Below are positions 49,630 through 59,174 of a stretch of 64,000 nucleotides of DNA, piece after piece (position 1 is the stretch's first letter; every line of letters starts with the position of its first letter). The DNA comes from Methanosphaera sp. WGK6. GTDB taxonomy: Archaea > Methanobacteriota > Methanobacteria > Methanobacteriales > Methanobacteriaceae. The position numbers were made by a program, and so were the translations under genes. Location of the stretch: NCBI RefSeq assembly GCF_001729965.1, contig NZ_JRWK01000002.1, forward strand, positions 62,001 through 126,000. The letters run 5' to 3'. The notes beneath the pieces were generated by a model. The model had not been told where the DNA came from and searched no databases. It saw nothing but the letters and a program-made list of their open reading frames with translations.

Positions 49630-50274
49630 TCAACTGTAATTTTCTTTGATATATTCGATGACTTTTTTTGCATCATTGTATTTGATATCAAATTTATTTT
49701 TGTTAATATATTTAGTTAACGTTGTTATATTATTTTTGGATAATAATTGTGATTTTTTAATTGTATATTCAAAAGAACGTTTAGGGTAATATGTTTGCTT
49801 AGCTATTGATAATAACTCTTCTTCTTCTTCTTGAGTTATAATCTTGTTCTTTTTAGCTGCATCTAAATTATATCTCATATTAATCAATGATTCTGACATT
49901 TGTTCTAGTGTTTCAGGATTTAATGCAACAGCAACATCATCATCTGATTCAATAACTCCAGTTTTATAATCATTAAAAATATCACCGACACCAATCATAC
50001 CATAGGGGTATAATTCACAAGCTCTTAAAGCACCTATACTAGAACCACCAACAACAGCAATATTTTTTTTAAGAGCAGATAATATTTCTTTATGAGCTAC
50101 TGCAGGACTTTGATGGAAAACACCATCAATAATGCCAATAACTTCAATATCATCTCTATTAGATAGTAAATTTGATATATCGCCTCTTTTTACAGGAGGT
50201 AAATATTCAGCATCTAATATCGTACGTGCTTCTTCAAATGAAATAGATAATCCTGTATATATTACAATGGTCAT
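49630..50274 (-). CDS. tfuA: TfuA-type protein (McrA glycine thioamidation)
   Basis: The 214-residue protein matches the methanogen TfuA family, which works with a YcaO enzyme to convert a glycine of methyl-coenzyme M reductase alpha to thioglycine. Conserved blocks: SFEEARTIL near the N-terminus, EYLPPVKRGDI, IGIIDGVFHQSPAVAHKEIL, GGSSIGALRACEL and GVIESDDDVAVALNPE. The ATG at 50274 is preferred because AGGAG lies 8 bases upstream; the longer frame to 50304 would overlap the HD gene. The ycaO gene is not in this window. Confidence 0.85.
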   Translation of the reverse strand: MTIVIYTGLSISFEEARTILDAEYLPPVKRGDISNLLSNRDDIEVIGIIDGVFHQSPAVAHKEILSALKKNIAVVGGSSIGALRACELYPYGMIGVGDIFNDYKTGVIESDDDVAVALNPETLEQMSESLINMRYNLDAAKKNKIITQEEEEELLSIAKQTYYPKRSFEYTIKKSQLLSKNNITTLTKYINKNKFDIKYNDAKKVIEYIKENYS

Positions 50275-50284
50275 AAAAACACTC

Positions 50285-50779
50285 CTAATTGATAAGTTCA
50301 TCATGTAATTTTATAAGACGATTAATAGAATCATTACTCATACCTTTATTGGTCCATTTCTTTATCACAAAATCTAAATCTACAAATTTAATGCCATGAA
50401 CTAAATTATCTGCATGAGCCACTATTTTTTCTTCAAGAGTCTCTGGAATATAATTTCTAGGGGGTAATTCTAATTTTTTTGCTTCTAATGGTGTTATTCC
50501 AGCACCTATATGACGTTCAGTTATTTTACAAATGCGTTCATCTATATTTAATTCACGTAAAAGATCTGCTCCAATATACGCATGTTTAACACTAGATGTA
50601 ACTGTTCTTCCAACATCGTGTAATTTAGCTCCAGCTTTTATGAGCTCTTTATCTATGTTATCGTAATGTTTTGTAATCTCTTGTGTTCGTTTATAAACTG
50701 TATTGGAATGATTTATAATATACTCAGAACATTCAAGTTCGTTATATATTCTATTAATTAATTTATCAATATTTTTCAT
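50285..50779 (-). CDS. HD-domain phosphohydrolase (TIGR00295 type)
   Basis: The 164-residue protein is an HD-domain phosphohydrolase: H24 and the H54-D55 pair (AGAKLHDVGR) with HAYIGADLL and ITERHIGAG following, then VAHADNLVHG. It matches the narrow archaeal family TIGR00295. A methanopterin-pathway phosphodiesterase (MptB) is an HD protein of similar size in methanogens, so this is one possible assignment, unproven. It is the first gene of a three-gene operon with tfuA and the LarE-like gene. GGAG precedes the ATG. Confidence 0.72.
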   Translation of the reverse strand: MKNIDKLINRIYNELECSEYIINHSNTVYKRTQEITKHYDNIDKELIKAGAKLHDVGRTVTSSVKHAYIGADLLRELNIDERICKITERHIGAGITPLEAKKLELPPRNYIPETLEEKIVAHADNLVHGIKFVDLDFVIKKWTNKGMSNDSINRLIKLHDELIN

Positions 50780-50847
50780 GGTAAATCTCCGAAGTAATAA
50801 TTAAATTCAATAAAAAAGAATATTATAAAAAAAGAAGGTGTTTAAGG

Positions 50848-51387
50848 TTATTCATTAACTGTGTATGATGATTCTAACTTTTTAAGATCGTTTATTATAT
50901 CTGTGTTATCTTTAAATTCTAGTTTCTCATTGCATCTTGGACATATAAATTGGAAGTCAGTAGCTTCATCAAAGGGGTATCTACAACCATTAGGACATAC
51001 AAAGAACATATTATTTTCTTCAAATTCTAATGATTCCTTAATTTCTTTATTATGGTGGTTGTATTGTTTTTCTAATATTTGTGCAGCTTTTCTAGAATCG
51101 AATCTCCAGTAATATGTGAACCATTGAGTTTCAGGATCTTTTTTTCTAGTATAATTAGCCATACCTACATCATAGAATTTGTATAAAATTTTTCTAACAA
51201 AATTTAGTTTAATGCCTGTAGCTTCAGCTATTTGTTCATCTGTAACTTCTGCTGTGAATAAACAATCTAATATTTTTTTACTGGTATCTGCATCATGAGT
51301 AAGTTCATATGCTAATTTTTTAACATTGTGTTCATTTAAGAATTTAGAATCATAATCAAATGTATATTTAACTTTTTTCCTAGCCAT
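50848..51387 (-). CDS. tfe: Transcription factor E (TFE alpha)
   Basis: The 179-residue protein has an N-terminal winged helix and a C-terminal zinc ribbon (CPNGC...CPRC), with a long basic/acidic linker helix. It is the archaeal homologue of TFIIE alpha, which assists promoter opening. I chose the ATG at 51387 (MARKKVKY), preceded by a purine-rich AGAGAGAT; the longer frame starting at 51438 has no matching sequence. It stands just upstream of the HD-tfuA-larE operon, separated by a T-rich stretch. Confidence 0.9.
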   Translation of the reverse strand: MARKKVKYTFDYDSKFLNEHNVKKLAYELTHDADTSKKILDCLFTAEVTDEQIAEATGIKLNFVRKILYKFYDVGMANYTRKKDPETQWFTYYWRFDSRKAAQILEKQYNHHNKEIKESLEFEENNMFFVCPNGCRYPFDEATDFQFICPRCNEKLEFKDNTDIINDLKKLESSYTVNE

Positions 51388-51647
51388 TATATTATCTCTC
51401 TTATTTTTATATATACTCATTCTAATAGTATGTTTCAATACTAATTAAAATAGCTTTTTTAAATCATTATATTTAATCATTGAATTTTTTTTATTTTTAA
51501 TCTATTTTTAAATAGTATTAATTTTATAATGATTTTATTTTTATTTAGTTGAGTTTGTATACATTTAATAGTTTATTAAATGGAATTATTTCATAAGGTT
51601 AAAAAAAATAACTAATATATTATTATGTTATTACATATTATAAATAC

Positions 51648-52487
51648 TTATTCAAAACGGATTAACACTGCAGGGATATGTGTTACAGTTTTTAACATAT
51701 CATTTGTTATTTGATTATAATCAGTATCAAAAACATTTTGCATATTATATATAGTTTCAAAAAAATTTTCATTATTTTCTTTTTGACATTTTTCAGCAAT
51801 AGTTCCTAGTTCAATTAATTTATATATATTGCACTTTATTGTAGATGCAAGAATAGTTGGACCTACTTTTTTAGAAAATATTTTTAGAAAGTAGCCAATT
51901 ATACCTGTATTGTTTTTAATACTATTTAGGGATAATGGTATTGTTGTGAAGAGTTTTTCATGTATTTCATACGTAGCATCAGTATCTATTATTATAATAT
52001 GCACATCTTTTCCACAGATTTCCTTAATATTCTTCTGAATTTTATGAGCACTTTTCATTGGATTTTCAGGTAGTAATGATACATATTGTCCTGGAACATT
52101 ACTTAAATCAACTCCTGCTTCAGCAGTTGGTTGTAATGCATGCTTTAAACCATATTTCTCTAGAATAAATTGTTTATGAACTCTTGCTTCGGGAGGCATT
52201 TTTCTAAGATTATTAATTGTTCTTTTTTTATATTTTAGTAAAGGACCTAAAATGTAACCCCAAATGTATCTACCCCATAATTCTGTTAATATGTAAGCAA
52301 GAATTCCTGGGATGTATTGTGATTCATCTACTAAATTATTTTCTGCAGTTGAAATAGGTGTTTCACTAATAATAATATAATCATTATTTTCACAGACTTC
52401 AATTATGCCTTTTATTATTTTAGAATAACCTTCACCTGGTATAATATATTCTGTTTTTATAGGGATTGTTTTATAAGTCATATTCAT
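51648..52487 (-). CDS. CofE-like F420 gamma-glutamyl ligase family protein
   Basis: The 279-residue protein resembles the CofE family (F420-0:L-glutamate ligase): KTEYIIPGEGYSKII at the N-terminus, DYIIISETPISTAENNLVDES, VDLSNVPGQYVSLLPENPMKSA, and IIIDTDATY in the metal-binding position. It is more divergent than classical CofE, so it may be a paralogue attaching an amino acid to another cofactor. It follows comA by 23 bases on the same strand and is probably co-transcribed. The ribosome binding site is weak and a second ATG lies two codons in. Confidence 0.72.
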   Translation of the reverse strand: MNMTYKTIPIKTEYIIPGEGYSKIIKGIIEVCENNDYIIISETPISTAENNLVDESQYIPGILAYILTELWGRYIWGYILGPLLKYKKRTINNLRKMPPEARVHKQFILEKYGLKHALQPTAEAGVDLSNVPGQYVSLLPENPMKSAHKIQKNIKEICGKDVHIIIIDTDATYEIHEKLFTTIPLSLNSIKNNTGIIGYFLKIFSKKVGPTILASTIKCNIYKLIELGTIAEKCQKENNENFFETIYNMQNVFDTDYNQITNDMLKTVTHIPAVLIRFE

Positions 52488-52510
52488 AATTCTTAATATA
52501 TATTATATAA

Positions 52511-53269
52511 TTATACTTTTCCGAGAGTATCTCCTCTTAATCCTCGACGTAGTGTTTCAAGGGAAATTATGTCATTTGAATTAATATTTCCAAGATTCAC
52601 TGTATTTCCTAGTTTGAGAATTAATGCTATTTGTTGATTTTTTTGAGGAGCTTCCCATAATAATTTTTCAGTTTTTGTTTTCATAGATATTTCATCTATT
52701 TCATCTAATTTAACATTACCATTTGAATCATAAATTCCAATATTTTTACCACTTTCACGACCTTCAATAATAACCATATCACTTCCTGCTTCTATGTCTT
52801 TATTTATAAGATTAATTCTTTGTTCAAGACTATATTCTTTGTCTTTTTCTGGATTTTTTTTACCGATTTCACTTAATGTATAGAAACCTAATTCTTTTGA
52901 TTTTGTAATTAATTCTAATCTTTTTTCTGAAGAAATGGTAGTTGATCCATCAGATATTTCCACAGCATTAAAATTTAATTTATCTATTTCATTGAAATAT
53001 TCGTCTATTTTGTCTTTTTTATTTGCTAATTCAAATAATGTTCCTCCAACATATGTTTTAATATTGTATGAATGGTATAATTCATTTTTATCTTTAATTA
53101 TTTCTTGATTGTATAATATGGATGTACCCCATCCATATTTCAATAAATTAAAATAATCTCCAGTTAACTTTAGCATATCTTCAATATTATTATAACTCAT
53201 GCCTTTATCTAATACCATGGTATTTGTATTTAAAGAACCTACATCATCTAAAAATTCAAAAGCTCTCAT
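52511..53269 (-). CDS. comA: (2R)-phospho-3-sulfolactate synthase ComA
   Basis: The 252-residue TIM-barrel enzyme adds sulfite to phosphoenolpyruvate, the first step of coenzyme M synthesis in this pathway. Seen: MVLDKGMSYNNIEDML, LKYGWGTSILY, the KTYVGGTLFELA block, VEISDGSTTIS and VIIEGRESGKNIGI. A GGAGAAG ribosome binding site precedes the ATG. The comB and comC genes are not in the window. The downstream CofE-like gene appears to share its transcript. Confidence 0.9.
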   Translation of the reverse strand: MRAFEFLDDVGSLNTNTMVLDKGMSYNNIEDMLKLTGDYFNLLKYGWGTSILYNQEIIKDKNELYHSYNIKTYVGGTLFELANKKDKIDEYFNEIDKLNFNAVEISDGSTTISSEKRLELITKSKELGFYTLSEIGKKNPEKDKEYSLEQRINLINKDIEAGSDMVIIEGRESGKNIGIYDSNGNVKLDEIDEISMKTKTEKLLWEAPQKNQQIALILKLGNTVNLGNINSNDIISLETLRRGLRGDTLGKV

Positions 53270-53376
53270 ATTGTCTTCTCCATATTGTTTTTATAGAATA
53301 ATTCATTAATTACTTATTACATTTTAATTTTTTATTATATTAATATATAAGTAACTTTGAATGTATTTTTTTTAAG

Positions 53377-53394
53377 ATGGGGTGTTCTCCAAAA
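53377..53394 (-). repeat. TTTTGG..CAT box upstream of comA
   Basis: The plus strand reads ATGGGGTGTTCTCCAAAA, 16 of 18 bases identical to 14021-14038 upstream of guaAA. It lies about 108 bases from the comA start codon. Confidence 0.4.
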
Positions 53395-53474
53395 ATAAAT
53401 TCATTCAATAAATTTTTATTTATTTATATAATTAATGTATATGTTATTAGCACTTTAAAATTTAATTTTCAATT

Positions 53475-53593
53475 TCAAGAGTACTATTTCTGATTGAATG
53501 GTTTTATATTCTATATTTCATCTATTTCTATTCAAAATAAAATTTGGAATTATATTATAATATCATATTTATGACTTTTAGTTGTACTCTTGA
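53475..53593. repeat. 10-bp perfect inverted repeat enclosing about 100 bases
   Basis: TCAAGAGTAC at 53475-53484 is the exact reverse complement of GTACTCTTGA at 53584-53593. A TATA-like TTTAAAAT lies 22 bases before the left arm, similar to the geometry of the two candidate small RNAs. It could be the ends of a small mobile repeat or the closing stem of an RNA. Confidence 0.4.
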
Positions 53594-54005
53594 GTAATAT
53601 TTATTAATAGGCATTTGAAGATTAGTATAAATTATTTTATTAAATTCTCACAGTTTTATTTAAATAAGCAAGTTTTTATATATTTTATAAAACATAGAAA
53701 TATATAATATAAATTTGATTATTTTAGAAAATAATATATTTTTAAAAAATAATATATCTTAAATTAATATTGTCAATTATGTTTAGTAATTATTTTGATG
53801 ATATGGATTAGTGATTAACTGAGTTATTTAATCTCATACTTTAAATTAATTACTTACAATATCTACCAGTAGTTTTTAGAACTATTTACTAAAAAATATT
53901 TTTTTAATAATACAACATATAATAAAAAGATATTAAATAATTTAATAATAAATATAATATTAATAAGAACTGTTATTAATTACAACATAATAGTGAGGGT
54001 GTTAA

Positions 54006-55151
54006 GTGAAATCTCTAATAAATAATAGCTTAGATTCAGAAGCTAATAATAATTCAACAGAAAGACGCAACATATCTAATTCTAATGAAGAGGATATTAA
54101 TCAAACATTATTACAATTTATAAATGAAAGTAGAGCAAAAATATTTGTTATAGGTGCTGGTGGAGCTGGAAATAACACTATTTCTCGTCTAGGTGAAATT
54201 GGTATTGAAGGTGCTGAAACAATATCTATAAACACTGATGCACAAGACTTATTCTACTGCAAATCTAAAGATAAAATATTAATTGGAAAAGAAACTTGTG
54301 GTGGACTAGGTGCTGGTGGAAGACCTGAAGTAGGAGAAGCTAGTGCTGAAGAAAGTGAAGAAGAAATAAAAAGAAGAGTAGATGGGGCTGACATGGTTTT
54401 TGTAACATGTGGTCTTGGTGGAGGAACAGGTACTGGATCTGCACCAGTAGTTAGTAGAATAGCACAAAAAAGTGGAGCATTAACTATTGCGGTAGTAACT
54501 ATGCCATTTAGTGCAGAAGGAATTAAAAGAAGAGATAATGCTGAAAGAGGACTTGAAAAACTTCAAGAATCTGCAGATACAGTACTTGTAATTCCTAATG
54601 ATAAATTATTAGAAGTAGCACCAAGTTTACCGATTAACAAAGCATTCATGGTTTCAGATGAATTATTAGGTAGAGCTGTAAAAGGAATCACTGAATTAAT
54701 TACAAAACCAGGATTAGTAAGTCTTGATTTTGCAGATATTAAAAGTGTAATGAAAGATAGTGGAATGGCTATGATTGGTATGGGTGAATCTGATACTGGT
54801 GATAGGGCAGTAGAATCAGTTAATGAAGCTCTTAACAGCCCATTACTTGACTTAGATATATCTAATGCAAAAAGTGCTCTTGTTAATATAAGTGGTAGTA
54901 GTGATTTAACATTAAATGAAGCTGAAAAAATAGTACAAATAGTGGCAGATGAACTTGATCCTGAAGCAAATATTATTTGGGGTACACAAATAGAAGATGA
55001 TCTTGCAAATACAGTTCGAACTACTATTGTTATTGCAGGTGTAAATTCTCCATCTATTATGGGTTCTAATGATTCACACAAAGAAAAAGCAAGGGGAGAA
55101 ACACCAACACCGGACAATGATTTAGAAGAATTTATTGATGATGTATTCTAG
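54006..55151 (+). CDS. ftsZ: Cell division protein FtsZ
   Basis: The 381-residue tubulin-like GTPase has the N-terminal [12 protein letters not shown] loop, the GTP-binding signature [10 protein letters not shown], the T7-loop region [15 protein letters not shown]...FADIKSVM, and GMAMIGMGE. The N-terminal 38 residues are a polar extension and the C-terminal tail ends [10 protein letters not shown], a short acidic peptide likely used to bind partners. It forms the division ring. The start is a GTG with GAGGGTG upstream. SecE and Spt5 follow, the usual archaeal gene order. Confidence 0.93.
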   Translation: MKSLINNSLDSEANNNSTERRNISNSNEEDINQTLLQFINESRAKIFVIGAGGAGNNTISRLGEIGIEGAETISINTDAQDLFYCKSKDKILIGKETCGGLGAGGRPEVGEASAEESEEEIKRRVDGADMVFVTCGLGGGTGTGSAPVVSRIAQKSGALTIAVVTMPFSAEGIKRRDNAERGLEKLQESADTVLVIPNDKLLEVAPSLPINKAFMVSDELLGRAVKGITELITKPGLVSLDFADIKSVMKDSGMAMIGMGESDTGDRAVESVNEALNSPLLDLDISNAKSALVNISGSSDLTLNEAEKIVQIVADELDPEANIIWGTQIEDDLANTVRTTIVIAGVNSPSIMGSNDSHKEKARGETPTPDNDLEEFIDDVF

Positions 55152-55163
55152 ACATCTTCAGTT

Positions 55164-55196
55164 ATTTTTTTATTCATTTATTTTATTATTTTTTTA
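55164..55196 (+). terminator. Oligo-T terminator after ftsZ
   Basis: Runs of T7 and T8 occur within 45 bases of the ftsZ stop codon, before a 245-base gap to secE. Confidence 0.4.
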
Positions 55197-55440
55197 ATAA
55201 GAAATTTATTATCAATATCCTCAGATTATTTTATCTAAAATTAAAGAATTAATTTATAATTTTTCAATTATATTCAAATAATAACCTATTTAAGATATAC
55301 TTTGTTTTCCTGTTTTTTTTAAAAATAGTTAAATGGGGAAAATACAAAGCTTTATTAATATAGAAATTAATAAATTATATATGATCCCTAAACTTAGGTT
55401 TTAAATTTTCTCATTTTGAATTTTTAATGCAGGTAGTAAT

Positions 55441-55626
55441 ATGAATATAAACAAAGAATCAGTACGTGGTTTTTTAAAACAATGTGAAAGAGTTCTAAGA
55501 ATTTCAAAAAAACCTGATAATGAAGAATATAAAACTGTATCTAAAGTTACAGGCATTGGAATTATCATAATTGGTGTAATTGGATTCATAATAGCACTAT
55601 TATCACAAGTAATATTTTACTCTTAA
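55441..55626 (+). CDS. secE: Protein translocase subunit SecE (Sec61 gamma)
   Basis: The 61-residue protein has an amphipathic N-terminal helix (VRGFLKQCERVLRISKKP) and a single membrane segment (about residues 36-58), as expected for archaeal SecE. It clamps the SecY channel. It lies between ftsZ and the spt5-uL11 genes, the conserved archaeal arrangement, which supports the call despite its short length. Confidence 0.88.
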   Translation: MNINKESVRGFLKQCERVLRISKKPDNEEYKTVSKVTGIGIIIIGVIGFIIALLSQVIFYS

Positions 55627-55746
55627 TTTTGTTTTATTAAATTACTAATAAATGAATAAATAATCGAAATATTATTGTTAAATAATATTTAAGAATACAA
55701 TGAATAAGATATATAATATCTTTTGAACAAGGATAAAAGTGAAAAT

Positions 55747-56190
55747 ATGTTTTACGCAATGAGAGTAATTATTGGACAAGAAAAAAGTGTAGCTGCATTG
55801 TTAGCACAAAGTGTTAAACATGAAGATACTGGAATTTCTGCAATTCTATCTCCTGAGTCAATGCAAGGTTATATTTTTGTCGAATCTGATAAAGCATTAG
55901 ATATGAGGCATCCTGCACTTAAGGTTCCTAACTTGAGAGGTTTAGTCGAAGGTGACGTGGATTTTGATGAGCTTAAATCATTTCTAAATCCTGAACCAGC
56001 AATGACCAATATTGCCAAAGGTAGTGTTGTTGAATTGACTTCAGGACCATTCAAAGGTGAAAAAGCAAAAGTAGTTAGACTTGATGAAGCTAAGGAAGAC
56101 GTTGTTCTAGAATTAATAGAAGCAGCAGTTCCTATTCCTGTCACAGTAAAGGGTGACCAAATCAGATTAATACAAAAGGAGGCTGAATAG
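55747..56190 (+). CDS. spt5: Transcription elongation factor Spt5 (NusG)
   Basis: The 147-residue protein has an NGN domain ([19 protein letters not shown] ... [12 protein letters not shown]) followed by a KOW domain ([20 protein letters not shown]). With Spt4 it stabilises elongating RNA polymerase. I chose the ATG at 55747 (after GTGA); the TTG at 55723 would add eight polar residues absent from relatives. The last base of its stop codon is the first base of the uL11 GTG start. Confidence 0.92.
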   Translation: MFYAMRVIIGQEKSVAALLAQSVKHEDTGISAILSPESMQGYIFVESDKALDMRHPALKVPNLRGLVEGDVDFDELKSFLNPEPAMTNIAKGSVVELTSGPFKGEKAKVVRLDEAKEDVVLELIEAAVPIPVTVKGDQIRLIQKEAE

Positions 56191-56672
56191 TGGCTAGTCA
56201 AACTATTGAAATCCTAGTGGAAGGTGGAAAAGCCACACCGGGACCACCTTTAGGTCCAGCTATAGGTCCATTAGGTATTAATATGATGCAAGTTGTTGAA
56301 GAAATCAATAAAAAAACTGCTGATTTTGATGGTATGAAAGTACCAGTAAAAATAACTGCAGACCTCGATACAAAAGAATTTGAAGTATCTATAGGTACAC
56401 CACCTACAACTGCTTTAGTTCTTGATGAATTAGGTATCGAAAGTGGTTCTCATGAACCAGGTACTGAAGTAGCAGCTGATTTCTCAGTTGAACAAGCATT
56501 TAAAGTTGCAAGAATGAAATATGATGACTTACTTGCTAATGATTACAAACATGCAACAAAAGAAGTAATCGGTACATGTGTAAGTATGGGTATAAACGTT
56601 GAAGGTAAAGACGGACGTGAAACTCAAAAAGACATCGATAATGGAGATTATGATGAAGTATTTACACAATAA
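56190..56672 (+). CDS. rpl11: 50S ribosomal protein uL11
   Basis: The 160-residue protein contains the conserved [20 protein letters not shown] near the N-terminus, which binds the GTPase-centre rRNA, and the [13 protein letters not shown]-terminal domain. It starts with GTG overlapping the spt5 stop by one base, with AAAGGAGG in front. It forms the stalk base together with uL10 and uL12, encoded just downstream. Confidence 0.94.
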   Translation: MASQTIEILVEGGKATPGPPLGPAIGPLGINMMQVVEEINKKTADFDGMKVPVKITADLDTKEFEVSIGTPPTTALVLDELGIESGSHEPGTEVAADFSVEQAFKVARMKYDDLLANDYKHATKEVIGTCVSMGINVEGKDGRETQKDIDNGDYDEVFTQ

Positions 56673-56763
56673 ATACTTTAAATAATTTTTTATTTCATGA
56701 AGTAACATTTATTTATTTAATATTAATCAAACGATTAGGCTTTAAATATAAAAATTTTATACA

Positions 56764-56778
56764 ATGTACATAGTACAT
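56764..56778. promoter_or_regulatory. Perfect palindrome at probable rpl1 transcription start
   Basis: ATGTAC-ATA-GTACAT is a perfect 6-bp-arm palindrome located about 25 bases downstream of a TATA-like TTTAAATATAAAAATTTTAT (about 56742). It therefore overlaps the expected start of the rpl1 transcript and could be an operator or a 5' hairpin of the leader. Confidence 0.4.
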
Positions 56779-56839
56779 AATTTATTTACACGTTGAACTA
56801 GATTTATGAATTTAAATCTTGTTCTTTGGAGGAAATTGA

Positions 56840-57478
56840 ATGACACAAGTAATTGAAGAAGCAGTGAAGAAGGTTAAAGAAGAATCTAAACCGAGAAACT
56901 TCACACAGTCTATAGATGTGGTCATAACCATCAACGATTTAGACATAAATAAACCAGAAAACCGTTTAGATGAAGAAGTGCTTCTCCCTAATGGACGTGG
57001 AAAAGATATTAAAATTGCAGTTATTGCTGAAGGTGAATTAGCTTACCAAGCAGAACAAGCAGGCGCAGATATCGTAATTAACAAAGAAAAATTAGAAGAA
57101 TATGGTAAAAACAGACCAGAAGCTAAAAAATTAGCAAATTCTTATGATTTCTTTGTAGCACAAACTGATTTAATGCCAACTGTTGGTAGATTCTTAGGTC
57201 CAGTATTAGGTCCAAGGAAAAAAATGCCTAAACCAATTCCAGCAAGTGCAAATCCAGAAGTTATATTAGGAAGACTTAGAAGTACTATAAAAATAAGAGT
57301 GAAAGACCAACCTATTATACAATCTATTGTAGGATCAGAAAATATGACTGAAGCAGAAGTTGCTGAAAATATCGATGCTATAATGGATGTACTTGATCGT
57401 AAATTAGAAAAAGGTTCTAAACAGATCAAATCAATGTATTTAAAAACTACAATGGGACCTGTAACGAGGGTGATCTAG
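56840..57478 (+). CDS. rpl1: 50S ribosomal protein uL1
   Basis: The 212-residue protein has the archaeal uL1 features: [43 protein letters not shown] and [13 protein letters not shown]. In methanogens uL1 is both a stalk protein and a translational repressor of its own operon. TTGGAGG precedes the ATG. The 167-base gap before it, with its own TATA-like box, suggests that uL1-uL10-uL12 can be transcribed separately from uL11. Confidence 0.94.
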   Translation: MTQVIEEAVKKVKEESKPRNFTQSIDVVITINDLDINKPENRLDEEVLLPNGRGKDIKIAVIAEGELAYQAEQAGADIVINKEKLEEYGKNRPEAKKLANSYDFFVAQTDLMPTVGRFLGPVLGPRKKMPKPIPASANPEVILGRLRSTIKIRVKDQPIIQSIVGSENMTEAEVAENIDAIMDVLDRKLEKGSKQIKSMYLKTTMGPVTRVI

Positions 57479-58474
57479 ATGAATCACGTTGCAGATTGGA
57501 AAAAAGAAAAAGTAGCTGAATTAGAAGATTTAACTAATGCTCATGAAATAGTTGGTATTGTAAACTTAGCTGATATTCCAGCAAAACAATTACAAACTAT
57601 GAGAAAATCTTTAGGTGATAAAGCAATTTTAAAAATGTCACGTAAAAACTTTATTAAAATTGCATTAGAAAACGCTGAAAAAGAGGTAGTTGAAGATTTA
57701 AGCAACTACCTCGAAGGTCAACCAGCAATGGTCTTCACAGAAACAAATCCTTTCAAACTATTTAAAATATTAGAAGATAGTAAAACGGAAGCTCCAGCAA
57801 AAGCTGGAAGTATAGCTCCAGCGGATATCGTAGTTCCAGCAGGAGATACATCTTTCCCACCAGGTCCAATTCTTGGTGAATTACAACAAGCAGGTATTCC
57901 TGCAAAAATTGATAAAGGAAAAATTGTTGTAACAGACGACGCTACTGTTGTTGAAGAAGGCAATGAAATTCCTAAAAACGTTGCAGATATCTTAACAAAA
58001 CTTGAAATTCACCCTATGGAAGTGGGAATAGATCTACTAGCAGTTTGTGAAGGAGACACAATATATACCGCTGATGTTTTAGCAATTGATGAAGAAGAAA
58101 CTATTCAAATTATTGCAACAGCATATCAAAGTGCACTTAACTTATCAGTTTATGCAGGTATATACAACAGCGAATCTACCCCTGTAATTATACAAAATGC
58201 AGCTAGAGACGCATTAAACTTAGCTATAAATGCTAATATATTAACTTCTGAAACAACTGATAAAATATTATCTAAAGCTTACTTACAAATGTTAGCAGTA
58301 GCAGGTAAATTATCTGCAGAAGCATTAGATGATGAACTTAATGAAAAATTAAGTTCTCAAGCTACAGCAGCTCCTGCAGCAGCTCCTGTTGAAGATAATA
58401 CAGAAGAACCTGAAGAGGAAGAAGAAGAGGAAGAAGCACCTGCAGCAGCAGGTCTTGGAGCTCTCTTTGGATAG
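57479..58474 (+). CDS. rpl10: 50S ribosomal protein uL10 (P0)
   Basis: The 331-residue stalk base protein begins [18 protein letters not shown]. It has the rRNA-binding domain, the archaeal insertion, helices that bind uL12 dimers, and an acidic C-terminal tail ending AAGLGALFG, the same ending as uL12. The ATG directly follows the uL1 stop; GAGGGTGATC inside the end of uL1 is the ribosome binding site, so translation is coupled. Confidence 0.94.
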   Translation: MNHVADWKKEKVAELEDLTNAHEIVGIVNLADIPAKQLQTMRKSLGDKAILKMSRKNFIKIALENAEKEVVEDLSNYLEGQPAMVFTETNPFKLFKILEDSKTEAPAKAGSIAPADIVVPAGDTSFPPGPILGELQQAGIPAKIDKGKIVVTDDATVVEEGNEIPKNVADILTKLEIHPMEVGIDLLAVCEGDTIYTADVLAIDEEETIQIIATAYQSALNLSVYAGIYNSESTPVIIQNAARDALNLAINANILTSETTDKILSKAYLQMLAVAGKLSAEALDDELNEKLSSQATAAPAAAPVEDNTEEPEEEEEEEEAPAAAGLGALFG

Positions 58475-58605
58475 ACTTTAAAGGTACTAGTAAAACGGAA
58501 ACTAACTAATCTTGAAAGCAATTTGAGATTATATTTATAAAAAATTAAAAAGATAAATTGTATTTATTAAAATACATATAAATTAAATTAAAAAGGTGTA
58601 TTAAC

Positions 58606-58905
58606 ATGGAATACGTATACGCAGCATTATTATTAAACGCAACTGAAAAAGATATTAACGAAGAAAATGTTACAGCTGTATTATCTGCAGCTGGAGTAGA
58701 AGTAGATGACGCAAGAGTAAAAGCTTTAATCGCATCATTAGAAGATGTAGATATTGAAGAAGCAATCGCAACAGCAGCAGTAGCAGCTCCTGCAGCAGCT
58801 GCAGCACCTGTAGCAGAAGAAGCAGCTGAAGAAGAAGTTGTTGAAGAAGAAGAGGAAGAAGAAGAAGAAGCAGCAGCAGCTGGATTAGGTGCTCTCTTCG
58901 GATAA
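58606..58905 (+). CDS. rpl12: 50S ribosomal protein uL12 (P1-like)
   Basis: The 99-residue acidic protein begins [15 protein letters not shown]. It has the N-terminal dimerisation domain, an alanine-rich hinge and a run of glutamates, and the tail AAGLGALFG that contacts elongation factors. It is the multi-copy component of the stalk. AAAAGGTG precedes the ATG. Confidence 0.95.
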   Translation: MEYVYAALLLNATEKDINEENVTAVLSAAGVEVDDARVKALIASLEDVDIEEAIATAAVAAPAAAAAPVAEEAAEEEVVEEEEEEEEEAAAAGLGALFG

Positions 58906-58911
58906 GTAATT

Positions 58912-58948
58912 TATCCTTTCTTTCTTTTTAATTTTTTTTATTAATTTC
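58912..58948 (+). terminator. Oligo-T terminator after the ribosomal stalk genes
   Basis: T-rich DNA with a T8 run follows within 40 bases of the rpl12 stop codon and precedes a gene-free stretch of about 230 bases. Confidence 0.45.
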
Positions 58949-59174
58949 TAATTTTATTTTATAGAGTATTTTTTTGTCAATAGTATATTTTTTTTTATTC
59001 TATATTTACGCTATTTTTATCTTATTTTCATGATTTATGATTACTTTTTTATATTATAACGAAGAGAAATTTAATCATAATAAATAAATATAAAAATTAA
59101 TTATGTTTATTTCAATTATTTAAAATAATTAATATATAATTTATTTTCAAAAAAATTATTTAAGTGAATTTTTT

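Larger units (their letters stand above)
53270..54005. other. 736-base divergent region between comA and ftsZ
   Basis: The longest gene-free stretch in the window. It contains a TTTTGG..CAT box (53377-53394) near comA and a 10-bp inverted repeat with arms 100 bases apart (53475-53593), both annotated separately. The ftsZ side has A/T-only DNA ending with GAGGGTG. No tRNA or protein gene is visible. Confidence 0.4.

Noticed and set aside
49626-49691. N-terminal extension of the LarE-like protein
   Set aside because: It would overlap the end of tfuA; the ATG at 49625 lies just after the tfuA stop codon and begins the family-like sequence.
50275-50304. N-terminal extension of TfuA
   Set aside because: The ATG at 50274 has AGGAG eight bases upstream, and the extension overlaps the end of the HD gene.
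51388-51438. N-terminal extension of TFE
   Set aside because: The extra 17 residues do not resemble TFE, and the inner ATG at 51387 starts the conserved MARKKVKY.
56881-56930. Possible uL1 autoregulatory hairpin inside the start of rpl1
   Set aside because: Only a 4-bp CACA/TGTG stem was found; I could not match it to the known uL1 binding-site shape.
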